From Maribacter litoralis (GTDB taxonomy: Bacteria; Bacteroidota; Bacteroidia; Flavobacteriales; Flavobacteriaceae), in assembly GCF_003075045.1 (NCBI RefSeq), contig NZ_QCZD01000001.1, positions 124,001-188,000 on the forward strand: 64,000 nt of DNA, given 5' to 3'. Under the pieces are notes generated by a model that was given only the letters and a program-made list of their open reading frames with translations, was not told the DNA's origin and searched no databases. This document shows positions 55,715 through 64,000 of the stretch, one piece after another. The translations under genes were made by a program, and so were the position numbers. Each line of letters opens with the position of its first letter. Position 1 is the stretch's first letter.

Positions 55715-56687
55715 TGCTGTCTTTTTTTCTGAAATGCTTTTTTAACAGATGTTCATTATTTTCATCTACTAAAAAAGAAGTAACTAGTCCATCAGATTGT
55801 AATACACTACTTCCAATATTAATTCCACAACTAAAAAGCATAAAATCTAATACTGATGCAAATTCTTCATCCACCCATTTTCTTGAATTTAACGTACCTA
55901 CGGTATCTACGATTAAGATTTTGGTGTTTTGGTTAAAAGAGGATATATAATGTGGAACTTTTTCTTTTAACATTCCACTATAAAAGATATGTGCATTTGC
56001 CTCTAAATATTGAGGAAAATTTAGCTCAGTTTTTTGCAAATCTTTAAGAGGAGCCATAAAATCTGAAATCAAATTATTTTCTTCGTAAACAATTGTAATG
56101 GCAATTTTACCGAATTTCATTGAGAGACAAAGAGCAGGAATATTATTGTGATACCAAAACTCTTCATCTTTACAGGGAAAAATAAAAATGCTCCAGGGCT
56201 TCGGTTCGTTAAATTGAGTTTGGAATCGAATTGATTGAAGAAATAAGTGCAAGCTAGAATAACTTTCTAATTCCTGTGGACTAATTACTTTTCCAAGATT
56301 TGGATTTGCTCTGTCTATGAGTAATGACAGTTCTTTATATCTAGTGGCATATAAGATTTTGGCTGTCCATTGAAAGATTGTTTTTTCATCCTCAAAAGTT
56401 AGTTCTTTAAAAGATTTGTCAAGTAGCACCTTAAACCTGTCTTCCATCTGAGAAAGATGGACGTTATTACATTCTGAGCAACAGGGAACGGTTAAGTTTC
56501 GATATGGTATTGCTGTTCCGTTAGTTATGGTTAGTTTTTTGTCCCATAAATTATATTTGTGCTGAAGCCACTTTGGAAAGATGTGCTCAGCTGTTTTTGA
56601 ATCACAATTTTTTCCACACAAAAAGCAACTTACATCATCGAAAGTTTCTTCGTTAAAATTTCTGTAGAAATCTATGGTTGATTCCAT
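55710..56687 (-). CDS. HNH-endonuclease-like protein
   Basis: 325 residues. The N-terminus has a zinc-finger-type arrangement: CFLC (21-24), AEHIFPKWL with His35, and VPCCSECNN (Cys70/Cys73, Asn74-75). This fits a beta-beta-alpha metal HNH nuclease core. The remaining 250 residues are unfamiliar. The stop codon lies inside spacer B's terminal box, and GTTAGCTGC just upstream of the start (56704-56715) resembles the end of another such site. It may be a defence nuclease. Confidence 0.7.
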   Translation of the reverse strand: MESTIDFYRNFNEETFDDVSCFLCGKNCDSKTAEHIFPKWLQHKYNLWDKKLTITNGTAIPYRNLTVPCCSECNNVHLSQMEDRFKVLLDKSFKELTFEDEKTIFQWTAKILYATRYKELSLLIDRANPNLGKVISPQELESYSSLHLFLQSIRFQTQFNEPKPWSIFIFPCKDEEFWYHNNIPALCLSMKFGKIAITIVYEENNLISDFMAPLKDLQKTELNFPQYLEANAHIFYSGMLKEKVPHYISSFNQNTKILIVDTVGTLNSRKWVDEEFASVLDFMLFSCGINIGSSVLQSDGLVTSFLVDENNEHLLKKHFRKKDSS

Positions 56688-56831
56688 TTTTTAGATTGCA
56701 GCTAACAACTGTATATGTACACAATTGCACATATTCCATCTATAAAAGTAATCTAATTCCCACCCACATAAAAAAAGACCTTTCAACAGTTATTAACAGC
56801 AACAAATGAGAATGTTAGGTAGCAATTAAAC
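56688..56831 (-). repeat. Weak cassette-type spacer D downstream of the DUF1853-like gene
   Basis: Read on the minus strand it opens GCTACCTAACATT (RYYYAAC-type box) near the end of the DUF1853-like gene and closes with ACAGTTGTTAGCTGC before the HNH-like gene. The arms are partly complementary. The inner part has no similarity to A or B. Confidence 0.4.
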
Positions 56832-57584
56832 TCACCACCACACCACAAAAAACTTCTCAAATGTGGTGTTGTTTTTCTTCATCCAAACCATGGGAGCACT
56901 GTTGTTTTCTAAGCGTTCCGTAATAGCAATGGTAACTTCTTCGTGTGTGAGCCACTCAACATCGTCTTCAGGGTCTACTACCCATTCACTCTTCGTGGGA
57001 ATATAAAAATGATGTGGTATAAAGTCAGTCGTAAGAAACTCCGCCATCTGTAACCAAAAGCCCACAATGCAATTTGGGTTTACTTGAGAAATGGGCAATG
57101 GAGCGCTTTTATAAGGTTTAAAGAGTTGGGCTTTATAGCATACCTGTTGCGTAATGGTAGCGGTGTCAATTCCTTTTTCCAACAATACCGAACGCCCAAC
57201 GGGCGTATGCAGTAATGAAAACTGGTTGTTTTTAATCTTTTCCAACTTGGTGTAAAAAGCATCACGTCGGTTGGGTCCGATCAGTTGGTGTATGGGTTCT
57301 TTTATTTTGTTGTCAATAATGTAGAATTTATAAGTGAGTTCTAGGTGTATCAGTTGCTGTGTAGCAGTTTCTTGAACAATAAAATCTATTTCACCAATGG
57401 TCTGTTTCTCCTCCCGTATCGGTAAATTATGCAATAGCACTTTATACTCTGCACTTGTATCTAACAACTGCTTACAAACATATTCCATCCGGTGCCCCAA
57501 CCGCAATTTCTCAGGGATGGGACTGGGCACAAAACCTTCTGTCATCACCTCCGGAAACTGAAACTGAGGCACACCAAACTGCAC
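56832..57584 (-). CDS. DUF1853-like protein, likely with missing true start
   Basis: 250 residues if started at the GTG at 57584. A PD-(D/E)XK-type nuclease pattern is visible: GEIDFIV (Glu65, Asp67) and HLELTYKFY (Glu82, Lys86). The same frame continues upstream for about 20 codons in a family-like way (LIKQIQGFLSTPPLWEG) before merging into the tandem repeats, and no ATG, GTG or TTG exists there. The start may have been lost to the repeat tract, or a rare codon is used. Last same-strand gene of the accessory run. Confidence 0.65.
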   Translation of the reverse strand: MQFGVPQFQFPEVMTEGFVPSPIPEKLRLGHRMEYVCKQLLDTSAEYKVLLHNLPIREEKQTIGEIDFIVQETATQQLIHLELTYKFYIIDNKIKEPIHQLIGPNRRDAFYTKLEKIKNNQFSLLHTPVGRSVLLEKGIDTATITQQVCYKAQLFKPYKSAPLPISQVNPNCIVGFWLQMAEFLTTDFIPHHFYIPTKSEWVVDPEDDVEWLTHEEVTIAITERLENNSAPMVWMKKNNTTFEKFFVVWW

Positions 57585-58285
57585 ACCTTCCCATAACGGC
57601 GGAGTGCTTAAAAAGCCTTGTATCTGTTTGATTAATGTTTGTTGTTTGTTGATAATGTATTTTTTTAGTTGTTGGTTGTTGGTTGTTGGTGTTTTGTTTT
57701 TCGCTGTTCGCTGTTCGCTTTTCGCTAATCGCTAATCGTTATTCGTTAATCGTTGTTCGTTAATAGTGTTTGTTGAAATATAAATACTGCATACTGATTC
57801 TGAATACTGAATACAGAAACTGCCTACTGAAACTGCTTACTGAAAACTGATACTGCCAACTGATTGGTTTCGTTAATCGTTAATCGTTGTTCGTTATTCG
57901 CTATTGTTATATCGTGGCTACTTAAACTGCATACTGAAAACTGATACTGCCTACTAAAACTGCCAACTGATTATTGCTAATTGTTTATTTTTAATTGTCC
58001 CCTGAAGTCGAAGTTACCTTTTAAAACGCTATGCGCAAAACGCCGCGCGCCTTTCGATGATCGCTTACATGCATTGCAATTTGTATCTTAGGTACACGAA
58101 TTAAACAGATTGGTTTGTATTTCAAAAACTTCTCGTAAAGCCGAATTCTTCTCCGTCACAGACAAAGCGCTATGCGAAATGCGCAAAGCGTCCAGCGTAT
58201 TCCAACAACCATCAACCATCAACCAAATACGTTAACATTTCCCAAAAGCCGTGGGCATCCAACGTAAAAGTGTTAATTTTATAGT
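57585..58285. repeat. 700-base mosaic of tandem repeats, no gene
   Basis: This gap alternates four repeat types: GTTGTTG units (57667-57689), TCGCTAATCGTTAATCG units (57700-57770 and 57866-57908), ACTGCCTACTGAAACTG units (57786-57865 and 57918-57975), and GCGCTATGCGAAATGCGC-like palindromes (58028-58195), ending in CAACCATCAACCATCAACC. The ACTG type also occurs after hisF. I saw no coding region, RNA gene or clear promoter for the next gene. Confidence 0.85.
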
Positions 58286-59437
58286 ATGGCTATGAATATA
58301 AGAAAAGGGTTCCGCTTTGAAACTTACGAAGCACCCGAACAATCTATTTTTGATAAGCTGTTTGATATTTTTCAAGAGCTTATTACACATACTTCTGGCG
58401 ATTTCGACGAAGCGATCGATTGGTTGCGCGAACTGGACAAGGAATATGAATTGACGACCGAAGACTATACTATTGACGATTTTATAGAAGATTTAAAAGC
58501 GAAAGGTTATATACGCGAAGAGTTTAAAGATGGTGGTGGTAATGGTGAAGATGGGGAAGAAGGTTCTGGCGGTGGAGATATTTCCATTACCGCGAAAATG
58601 GAGCGTATCATCCGTCAGCGTGCATTAGATCAAATTTTCGGAAAGCTAAAACGTAGTGGCGCCGGTAACCACAAAACTGGTAAATCGGGACAAGGAGATG
58701 AGCATACGGGCGACCTTAGAGAATACCGTTACGGCGATGGTCTGGAAAACATATCTATGACCGAGAGTCTTAAAAACGCTCAAATCAATCACGGTGTAGG
58801 CAGTTTTCATTTAAGTGAAAATGATTTGGTGGTAGAAGATACCCAGCACAAAGCACAAATGAGTACCATACTTATGATCGATATTAGTCATAGTATGATC
58901 TTGTACGGTGAAGATCGTATAACGCCCGCTAAAAAAGTGGCGATGGCTTTGGCAGAATTGATAACCACTAGGTACCCAAAAGATACTTTGGATATTTTGG
59001 TTTTCGGTAACGACGCATGGCCCATACCCATAAAAGATTTGCCGTATTTACAAGTAGGGCCGTATCACACCAATACCGTTGCAGGTTTGCAGTTGGCGAT
59101 GGATATGCTACGAAGAAAACGTAATACCAACAAACAGATTTTTATGATTACCGATGGTAAGCCTAGTTGTCTGCGCATGCCAGATGGTACTTACTATAAA
59201 AACAGTGTGGGGTTAGACGATTTTATAGTGGAGAAATGCTATAATATGGCGCGACAGGCTCGTAAGTTGCATATTCCCATTACGACATTTATGATTGCCC
59301 AAGACCCGTATTTAATGCAGTTTATTCGCCATTTTACAGAGGCTAATAAAGGCAAGGCATTCTTTACAGGATTAAAAGATTTAGGCGAAATGATATTTGA
59401 GGATTACGAAGCAAATAGAAAAAAAAGATTGAAATAA
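58286..59437 (+). CDS. VWA-domain protein of a MoxR/VWA pair
   Basis: 383 residues. An N-terminal helical region and a glycine/acidic linker (KDGGGNGEDGEEGSGGG) precede a C-terminal von Willebrand A domain with an intact MIDAS: Asp199-x-Ser201-x-Ser203 in LMIDISHSM, then the DTLDILVFGNDA and FMITDGKPS strands. VWA proteins paired with MoxR-type AAA ATPases act as chaperone or metal-chelatase-like complexes. It is 18 bases ahead of the AAA gene. An in-frame ATG two codons later is an alternative start. Confidence 0.88.
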   Translation: MAMNIRKGFRFETYEAPEQSIFDKLFDIFQELITHTSGDFDEAIDWLRELDKEYELTTEDYTIDDFIEDLKAKGYIREEFKDGGGNGEDGEEGSGGGDISITAKMERIIRQRALDQIFGKLKRSGAGNHKTGKSGQGDEHTGDLREYRYGDGLENISMTESLKNAQINHGVGSFHLSENDLVVEDTQHKAQMSTILMIDISHSMILYGEDRITPAKKVAMALAELITTRYPKDTLDILVFGNDAWPIPIKDLPYLQVGPYHTNTVAGLQLAMDMLRRKRNTNKQIFMITDGKPSCLRMPDGTYYKNSVGLDDFIVEKCYNMARQARKLHIPITTFMIAQDPYLMQFIRHFTEANKGKAFFTGLKDLGEMIFEDYEANRKKRLK

Positions 59438-59455
59438 GAAAAGAGAATACATCAT

Positions 59456-60925
59456 ATGAAATTAGATTATAAAAACATACATACACTTGGGGAGTTAAAA
59501 GCTGCCGGATACCAAACCAAAAGTGTAAAAGATGAGTTGCGAGACAATCTTGTAGAAAAAATTAAAAAGGGCGAAGATGCCTTTACAGGTGTTTGGGGTT
59601 ATGAAGATTCGGTAATCCCAGAGTTGGAGCGTGCTATTCTTTCTCGTCATAATATTAATTTATTGGGACTTCGTGGTCAGGCGAAAACACGTTTGGCGCA
59701 TTTAATGGTGAATCTATTAGATGAGTATATTCCCGTTGTAGAGGGTTCGGAAATCAATGATGATCCCATGAAGCCAATGTCCAGATTTGCCATGGAATTG
59801 ATCAAGGAAAAAGGCGATGATACCCCAATTACCTGGATGCATAAAAGTGAACGTTTTGCAGAGAAATTGGCTACTCCAGATGTTACGGTGGCAGATTTAA
59901 TTGGAGATGTAGACCCTATAAAAGCGGCAAACCTAAAATTGTCTTATGCCGATGATAGGGTAATTCACTTCGGGATGATACCTCGTGCCAATCGTTGTAT
60001 TTTTGTAATCAACGAGCTGCCCGATTTACAGGCACGTATTCAGGTTTCTTTATTCAATATTCTGGAAGAAGGCGATATTCAAATCCGCGGATTTAAATTG
60101 AGATTGCCATTGGATATTCAGTTTGTATTTACGGCAAACCCTGAAGATTACACCAATAGAGGGAGTATCGTTACTCCGCTAAAAGATAGAATCGGGTCAC
60201 AGATTTTAACGCATTATCCAGATGATATAGAAATTGCCCGTAAGATTACAGAGCAAGAAGCTAAGTTAGATTCTAGACAAACAGATGTAGTTTATGTTCC
60301 GGATTTAGCAAAGGACCTGTTGGAGCAAATAATATTTGAAGCTCGTGAAAGTGAGTATGTAGATGCTAAAAGTGGTGTTAGTGCACGAACCAGTATTACC
60401 GCTTTTGAAAACTTATTAAGTACTGCAGAGCGTAGGTCATTATTGAACGGTGGTGACCATACCATGGTACGTTTAAGTGATTTCTTGGGAATTATACCTG
60501 CAATTACAGGAAAGATAGAATTGGTGTATGAAGGAGAGCAGGAGGGAGCCGATGGAGTTGCCGGTATTCTAATAGATGACGCAGTAAAATCATTGTTTCC
60601 AAAGTATTTCCCGAAAATCAACAAGCTAGAGCGTAAAGATGAAGAAACGGTTTATGATGAACTGTTACATTGGTTCTTTCAAGGAGAAGGCTTTGAGTTG
60701 ATGGACGATTTTACTGATGAAGAATACAAACGTGCTTTAGACAGTATTCCCGCATTAAACCAATTGATGAAAAATCATCAGCCAGATTTTGATGCAAAAG
60801 ATGCCTATTTCTTAAAAGAGTTGTTATTATGGGGATTGGTCTCTTTCAAAAAACTGAACAAACAAAGATTCACCGATGGGTTCGAGTTTAAAGATCTCTA
60901 TAGTAGTTTCTTAAAAGATATCTAA
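59456..60925 (+). CDS. MoxR/magnesium-chelatase-type AAA+ ATPase
   Basis: 489 residues. Walker A GLRGQAKT (71-78) carries the GxAKT variant typical of MoxR-like ATPases. Walker B is in CIFVINELPDL, and the arginine/sensor region FTANPEDYTNRGSIVTPLKDRIG follows. It is the ATPase partner of the VWA protein upstream; the pair likely inserts a cofactor or remodels a target, but no substrate gene is nearby. A strong terminator follows. Confidence 0.88.
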   Translation: MKLDYKNIHTLGELKAAGYQTKSVKDELRDNLVEKIKKGEDAFTGVWGYEDSVIPELERAILSRHNINLLGLRGQAKTRLAHLMVNLLDEYIPVVEGSEINDDPMKPMSRFAMELIKEKGDDTPITWMHKSERFAEKLATPDVTVADLIGDVDPIKAANLKLSYADDRVIHFGMIPRANRCIFVINELPDLQARIQVSLFNILEEGDIQIRGFKLRLPLDIQFVFTANPEDYTNRGSIVTPLKDRIGSQILTHYPDDIEIARKITEQEAKLDSRQTDVVYVPDLAKDLLEQIIFEARESEYVDAKSGVSARTSITAFENLLSTAERRSLLNGGDHTMVRLSDFLGIIPAITGKIELVYEGEQEGADGVAGILIDDAVKSLFPKYFPKINKLERKDEETVYDELLHWFFQGEGFELMDDFTDEEYKRALDSIPALNQLMKNHQPDFDAKDAYFLKELLLWGLVSFKKLNKQRFTDGFEFKDLYSSFLKDI

Positions 60926-60931
60926 AATCAT

Positions 60932-60963
60932 AAAAGCCCTATTCGTTACGAATAGGGCTTTTT
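60932..60963 (+). terminator. Rho-independent terminator after the AAA gene
   Basis: AAAAGCCCTATTCGT and its complement form a perfect stem with a minimal loop, then TTTTTCTC. It also sits downstream of the convergent kinase gene and could serve both. Confidence 0.9.
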
Positions 60964-60983
60964 CTCTTTCATAGCAATTTAAA

Positions 60984-62480
60984 TCATTGCAATTGATAGG
61001 CGGGCAACTTAAAAATAAAGGAACTACCTTCATAGGGTTTGCTTAATACTACAATGGTGGTATCATGCAAATCCATTATTTTTTTGACAATGGCCAAACC
61101 TAAGCCTAAACCTCGTTTTTGGGTGGTTTTATCTACTTGCTTATAACGGTCAAAAATGAAAGGTTGATCATTAATTGGTATTCCGCTACCAGTGTCGGTA
61201 ATATTGATTTCTATTTGTTTGCCCATTTTTATTAGGCTCAGTGTTACTTTTCCTTTAGGTTCGGTATACTTGATTGCATTTTCTATTAAATTCTGCAATG
61301 CTCTTTCAACCAATCCAATATCGGCATATACCATGTAGTTTTCTTCAGGATTGTCTAACTGTAAATGGATCTGTTTTTGTTCCGCCAGCAATTTGAATTT
61401 GGCAATAAGGTCATGAGAAAGTTCTGTAATGGAAAAGGGCTCTTTTATTGGGGTTACCTGTTCAGCTTCTAATTTAGAATATTCAAATAACTGATTGATC
61501 AATCCCGATAGTTTATCGATATTATCATGTGTAATCTGTAAATATTCCTCTTTTTGATTTTCGGTAAGGCTATCTTTTTTTATTTGTAGCGTTTCAATAT
61601 ATCCTTTAAGCACTGCTAATGGCGTACGAAGGTCATGAGATACATTGGCGATCAATTCCCTACGCAAGTTGTCTACGGACTTCATCTTATCCATGTTATC
61701 TACAATTGTATCTGCCATTTTATTAAAGGACAAGGCAACTACTTCAATATCCGATTGCTCAGGATTTTCAATTCTAATATCCAGATCACCCTCTTGAAAC
61801 TTGCGTACGGTCTGTGTAATCAACCTCAAATTTTTAGTTAAGAACCAAATACTCAATATGCCTATCAATGCAGCAAAAAGCATGGTCAATAATATTGCTC
61901 CAATACTCAATTTAGTAAAGTAGGAGCTAAATAAATTATCGCTAATCAAGGCAAGTTGCTTACCGGCAACTATAATGTAGATATAACCTTCATGTCCATC
62001 AATGGAAAATGGGGCAGCTGAGAATATATTTTGCTCATCAGGATTTAAGGGATCGTCTCCTAATATAAATTCCTGTCCATTTGTGGCTATATAATCTTTT
62101 ATAGGCTCTAGCGAGACCGATTTCATTGGCTCGTTGTCGTTATGCTCTAGAACAACGGAATAAAGAATATCTCCCGATTTATTTAATAGATACACCTCAA
62201 TACCACGATTTACGGCCATCATATCGTGCATTAAGTCTCCAAAAAGCTTTTTGTTCACACTTCCGTCCTCTAAAAAAGGAGCGTCATTTTGAAACTTCTC
62301 TTGTATAACATGTTCGGCAACATTTGAATTTATACGTTGCGTTATTGCTTGGTTATAATTTAAAGTGAGGTATCCCGTAATAAAAATATAAGAGGCACCC
62401 ATTAATACAATTAAAAGTATGAAAGCGAACCATAGTTTTTTGATCAACTTTGGTGTCAAGGTTTTTTCGTTGTTCATCAT
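60984..62480 (-). CDS. Sensor histidine kinase
   Basis: 498 residues. Two transmembrane helices (LWFAFILLIVLMGASYIFI and SIGAILLTMLFAALIGILSIW) enclose an extracytoplasmic sensor domain of about 150 residues. HAMP, HisKA with SHDLRTPLAVLKGYIETL (phosphorylated His), and HATPase with NLIENAIKYT, DTGSGI and GLGLGLAIVKKI follow. Its start overlaps the response regulator stop by four bases. Signal unknown. Confidence 0.93.
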   Translation of the reverse strand: MMNNEKTLTPKLIKKLWFAFILLIVLMGASYIFITGYLTLNYNQAITQRINSNVAEHVIQEKFQNDAPFLEDGSVNKKLFGDLMHDMMAVNRGIEVYLLNKSGDILYSVVLEHNDNEPMKSVSLEPIKDYIATNGQEFILGDDPLNPDEQNIFSAAPFSIDGHEGYIYIIVAGKQLALISDNLFSSYFTKLSIGAILLTMLFAALIGILSIWFLTKNLRLITQTVRKFQEGDLDIRIENPEQSDIEVVALSFNKMADTIVDNMDKMKSVDNLRRELIANVSHDLRTPLAVLKGYIETLQIKKDSLTENQKEEYLQITHDNIDKLSGLINQLFEYSKLEAEQVTPIKEPFSITELSHDLIAKFKLLAEQKQIHLQLDNPEENYMVYADIGLVERALQNLIENAIKYTEPKGKVTLSLIKMGKQIEINITDTGSGIPINDQPFIFDRYKQVDKTTQKRGLGLGLAIVKKIMDLHDTTIVVLSKPYEGSSFIFKLPAYQLQ

Positions 62481-63175
62481 GCCATTATCTCTTCATTAAA
62501 CTTGTAACCAACACCCCATGTAGTTAAAATATAGGTTGGGTTAGCCATGTCTGACTCTATTTTGGCGCGTAATCTATTGATATGGGAATTCACTGTATGT
62601 TCATACCCTTCAAAATTGTAGCCCCATATCATATTTAGTAACTCCGTTCTAGTATAGTTTCTACCAGGGTTAGACGCCATTAAGACCAACAATTCAAATT
62701 CTTTGGGCGAGAGCTCAATTTTATAATCATCTACAACAACCTTTCGTTTGTCGATATCTATTTTTAAACCTTCTGCCATTATGATAGATGTATCTTCCTG
62801 TTTTTTGCCAGATTCGTTGGTTCTTCTTAAAACTGCTTTAATTCGTGCCAATAGTTCTCTAATGCTAAATGGCTTGGTCATATAATCATCTGCACCGATT
62901 TCTAAACCTAAAACCCGATCTATTTCTTCAGATTTTGCCGTGAGCATAATCACCGGTGTGTTTTTGGTTGCACGTAATTTTCTACATACTTCTACACCGT
63001 CTAAACTTGGTAGGGTTAAATCTAATAATATGAGCTCGTAATCATTCTTTAAAGCGAGCTGAAGTCCTTCATCACCATCCATAGCCATTGTGGTCACATA
63101 ACTAACATCAGATAAATGAAGCTCTAATAGCTTAATGATTTCAGGATCGTCTTCAATAATTAATATACGTTTCAT
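62477..63175 (-). CDS. OmpR/PhoB-family response regulator
   Basis: 232 residues. A receiver domain with Asp52 (ELILLDLTLPSLDG) and the conserved lysine in YMTKPFS is followed by a C-terminal winged helix (ELSPKEFELLVLMASNPGRNYTRTELLNMIWG, HINRLRAKI). It is cotranscribed with the kinase gene (ATGA overlap). The target genes cannot be told from this window. Confidence 0.94.
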   Translation of the reverse strand: MKRILIIEDDPEIIKLLELHLSDVSYVTTMAMDGDEGLQLALKNDYELILLDLTLPSLDGVEVCRKLRATKNTPVIMLTAKSEEIDRVLGLEIGADDYMTKPFSIRELLARIKAVLRRTNESGKKQEDTSIIMAEGLKIDIDKRKVVVDDYKIELSPKEFELLVLMASNPGRNYTRTELLNMIWGYNFEGYEHTVNSHINRLRAKIESDMANPTYILTTWGVGYKFNEEIMA

Positions 63176-63371
63176 AGTGGTTTACGAATTAAGATAAAAA
63201 GTATCACAGAAAAATCACATTGGTGATAAAATCGTTTGGTATATGGTTATTTTACTTAATAATAGGTCGAGTTTTAATGAGATAATTACAGCTAGTGGAA
63301 ATAATTGTACTATTGAAAAACAAAATGAAGATGTTGATAGTGGCTGGTAATCAGGTTTATTTCAAAAAAAA

Positions 63372-63395
63372 ACCTCGATAATTACTTACCGAGGT
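63372..63395 (-). terminator. Rho-independent terminator after the 160-residue membrane protein gene
   Basis: The stem ACCTCG/CGAGGT has a 12-base loop, and a T-run of about nine follows on the minus strand. It lies 24 bases after the stop. Confidence 0.75.
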
Positions 63396-63418
63396 CAATA
63401 TATTTTAGGAGTGAATTT

Positions 63419-63901
63419 TTATTTCCAGTGATCTACATGTTGGTTCATGTCATCGAACAAATACGTACCAACAATTTCTTTTCTATAAACTACGGCTAAA
63501 AAAGTAACCAGTAATAATACGGCATATAAAATAAGTATTGTGAAGCCTAGGGGCAAGAATGTACTTGGTATCAAATGGTTTTCAAAATCTGAATAACTAA
63601 ATAAAATGATAATCGTTTCTACCAGTCTATAGAGATACACTAATGATATAATATAAAGTATGTATTCTAAAGTGCGCATGGGCGGGTCGCTAAGCTCATC
63701 TTCATTAATTTTAAACCATAAAACATATAGAAATACCAAATGTATAATGGATAACAACGGAAAAATGTAATTGTCAATTTTAAAGAAATAAAACTTGTTG
63801 GTGTACAAGCCATAGAAACTAAATATGTTCAATAGAAACAATACAACGACAGATACGATCAAAGTACGTTTCCAGGTCAATATTCCTTTAATAGAATTCA
63901 T
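63419..63901 (-). CDS. Hypothetical four-helix membrane protein
   Basis: About 160 residues from the ATG at 63901; an earlier ATG would add a poorly typical tail. Four transmembrane segments are predicted (TLIVSVVVLFLLNIFSFYGLY, YIFPLLSIIHLVFLYVLWF, YILYIISLVYLYRLVETII, FTILILYAVLLLVTFLAV), and it ends in a charged short tail. No family recognised. It stands alone and has its own terminator. Confidence 0.65.
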   Translation of the reverse strand: MNSIKGILTWKRTLIVSVVVLFLLNIFSFYGLYTNKFYFFKIDNYIFPLLSIIHLVFLYVLWFKINEDELSDPPMRTLEYILYIISLVYLYRLVETIIILFSYSDFENHLIPSTFLPLGFTILILYAVLLLVTFLAVVYRKEIVGTYLFDDMNQHVDHWK

Positions 63902-64000
63902 AAAACTAAGTTTGCATGGTCTTGAGGGAACCATAATTTCATTTCAAGAACGGGTATGTTTTTGGTTTATTTTAAACAATTCGATGAACGGTTAACTTTG

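Noticed and set aside
57666-57975. Regularly recurring short units that might be a CRISPR array
   Set aside because: Units are degenerate, of mixed lengths and directly abutting, with no constant repeat plus unique spacer structure, and no cas gene is near.
63935-64000. Possible gene at the right edge
   Set aside because: The remaining 66 bases show no start codon with a supported frame.

Overview
The window looks like a chromosomal segment of a marine-type Flavobacteriaceae (Bacteroidota). The support is low G+C, PorX of the type IX secretion system, a fused LpxC-FabZ, TonB receptor plus DUF4249 lipoprotein, FecI/FecR-type regulation, and several promoter-like TAnnTTTG boxes with few Shine-Dalgarno sequences. 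I saw no rRNA, tRNA, CRISPR array or transposase.

Layout. 1-3.2 kb: edge of a FecI/FecR-like sigma/anti-sigma pair, ychF, and the cbpA-cbpM co-chaperone operon. 3.4-9.6 kb: parE-parC-mscL and a sterol-desaturase-type hydroxylase, closed by a strong terminator. 9.6-19.2 kb: terC with a small lipoprotein, several regulators, a zinc carboxypeptidase, aroB, proline dehydrogenase, alanine dehydrogenase, and a 43-residue exported peptide gene with its own terminator. 19.4-21.4 kb: porX-tsaE. 21.5-28.5 kb: HD phosphohydrolase, lpxD, lpxC/fabZ, lpxA, efp, a second lpxD-like gene and sucD. 28.6-32.3 kb: fabG, a large VWA-like membrane protein and an SPFH protein.

32.3-41.4 kb is a complete histidine operon. 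A His-rich leader peptide and attenuator precede hisG-hisD-hisC-hisB-(S23-like)-hisH-(GNAT, interrupted)-hisA-(DinB)-hisF-hisIE. Several gaps in it are filled with degenerate short tandem repeats. 41.4-51.4 kb holds a methyltransferase/GNAT pair, a small outer-membrane protein operon, an HxlR/VOC divergent pair, an ECF sigma/anti-sigma/DUF4097-like operon, and a TonB receptor with its DUF4249 lipoprotein.

51.2-57.7 kb is accessory DNA. The 3' end and terminator of the DUF4249 gene occur twice, flanking an alpha/beta hydrolase. A run of same-strand unrelated genes follows (lipoprotein-like, SRPBCC, HEPN-like, HNH-like, DUF1853-like). Palindromic spacers lie downstream of several of them, and two of these spacers are homologous to each other. 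This resembles an integron cassette cluster without a visible integrase and is the most interesting part of the window. 57.6-58.2 kb is a dense mosaic of tandem repeats. 58.3-63.9 kb: a VWA/MoxR-type AAA pair, an OmpR-type two-component system and a small membrane protein.
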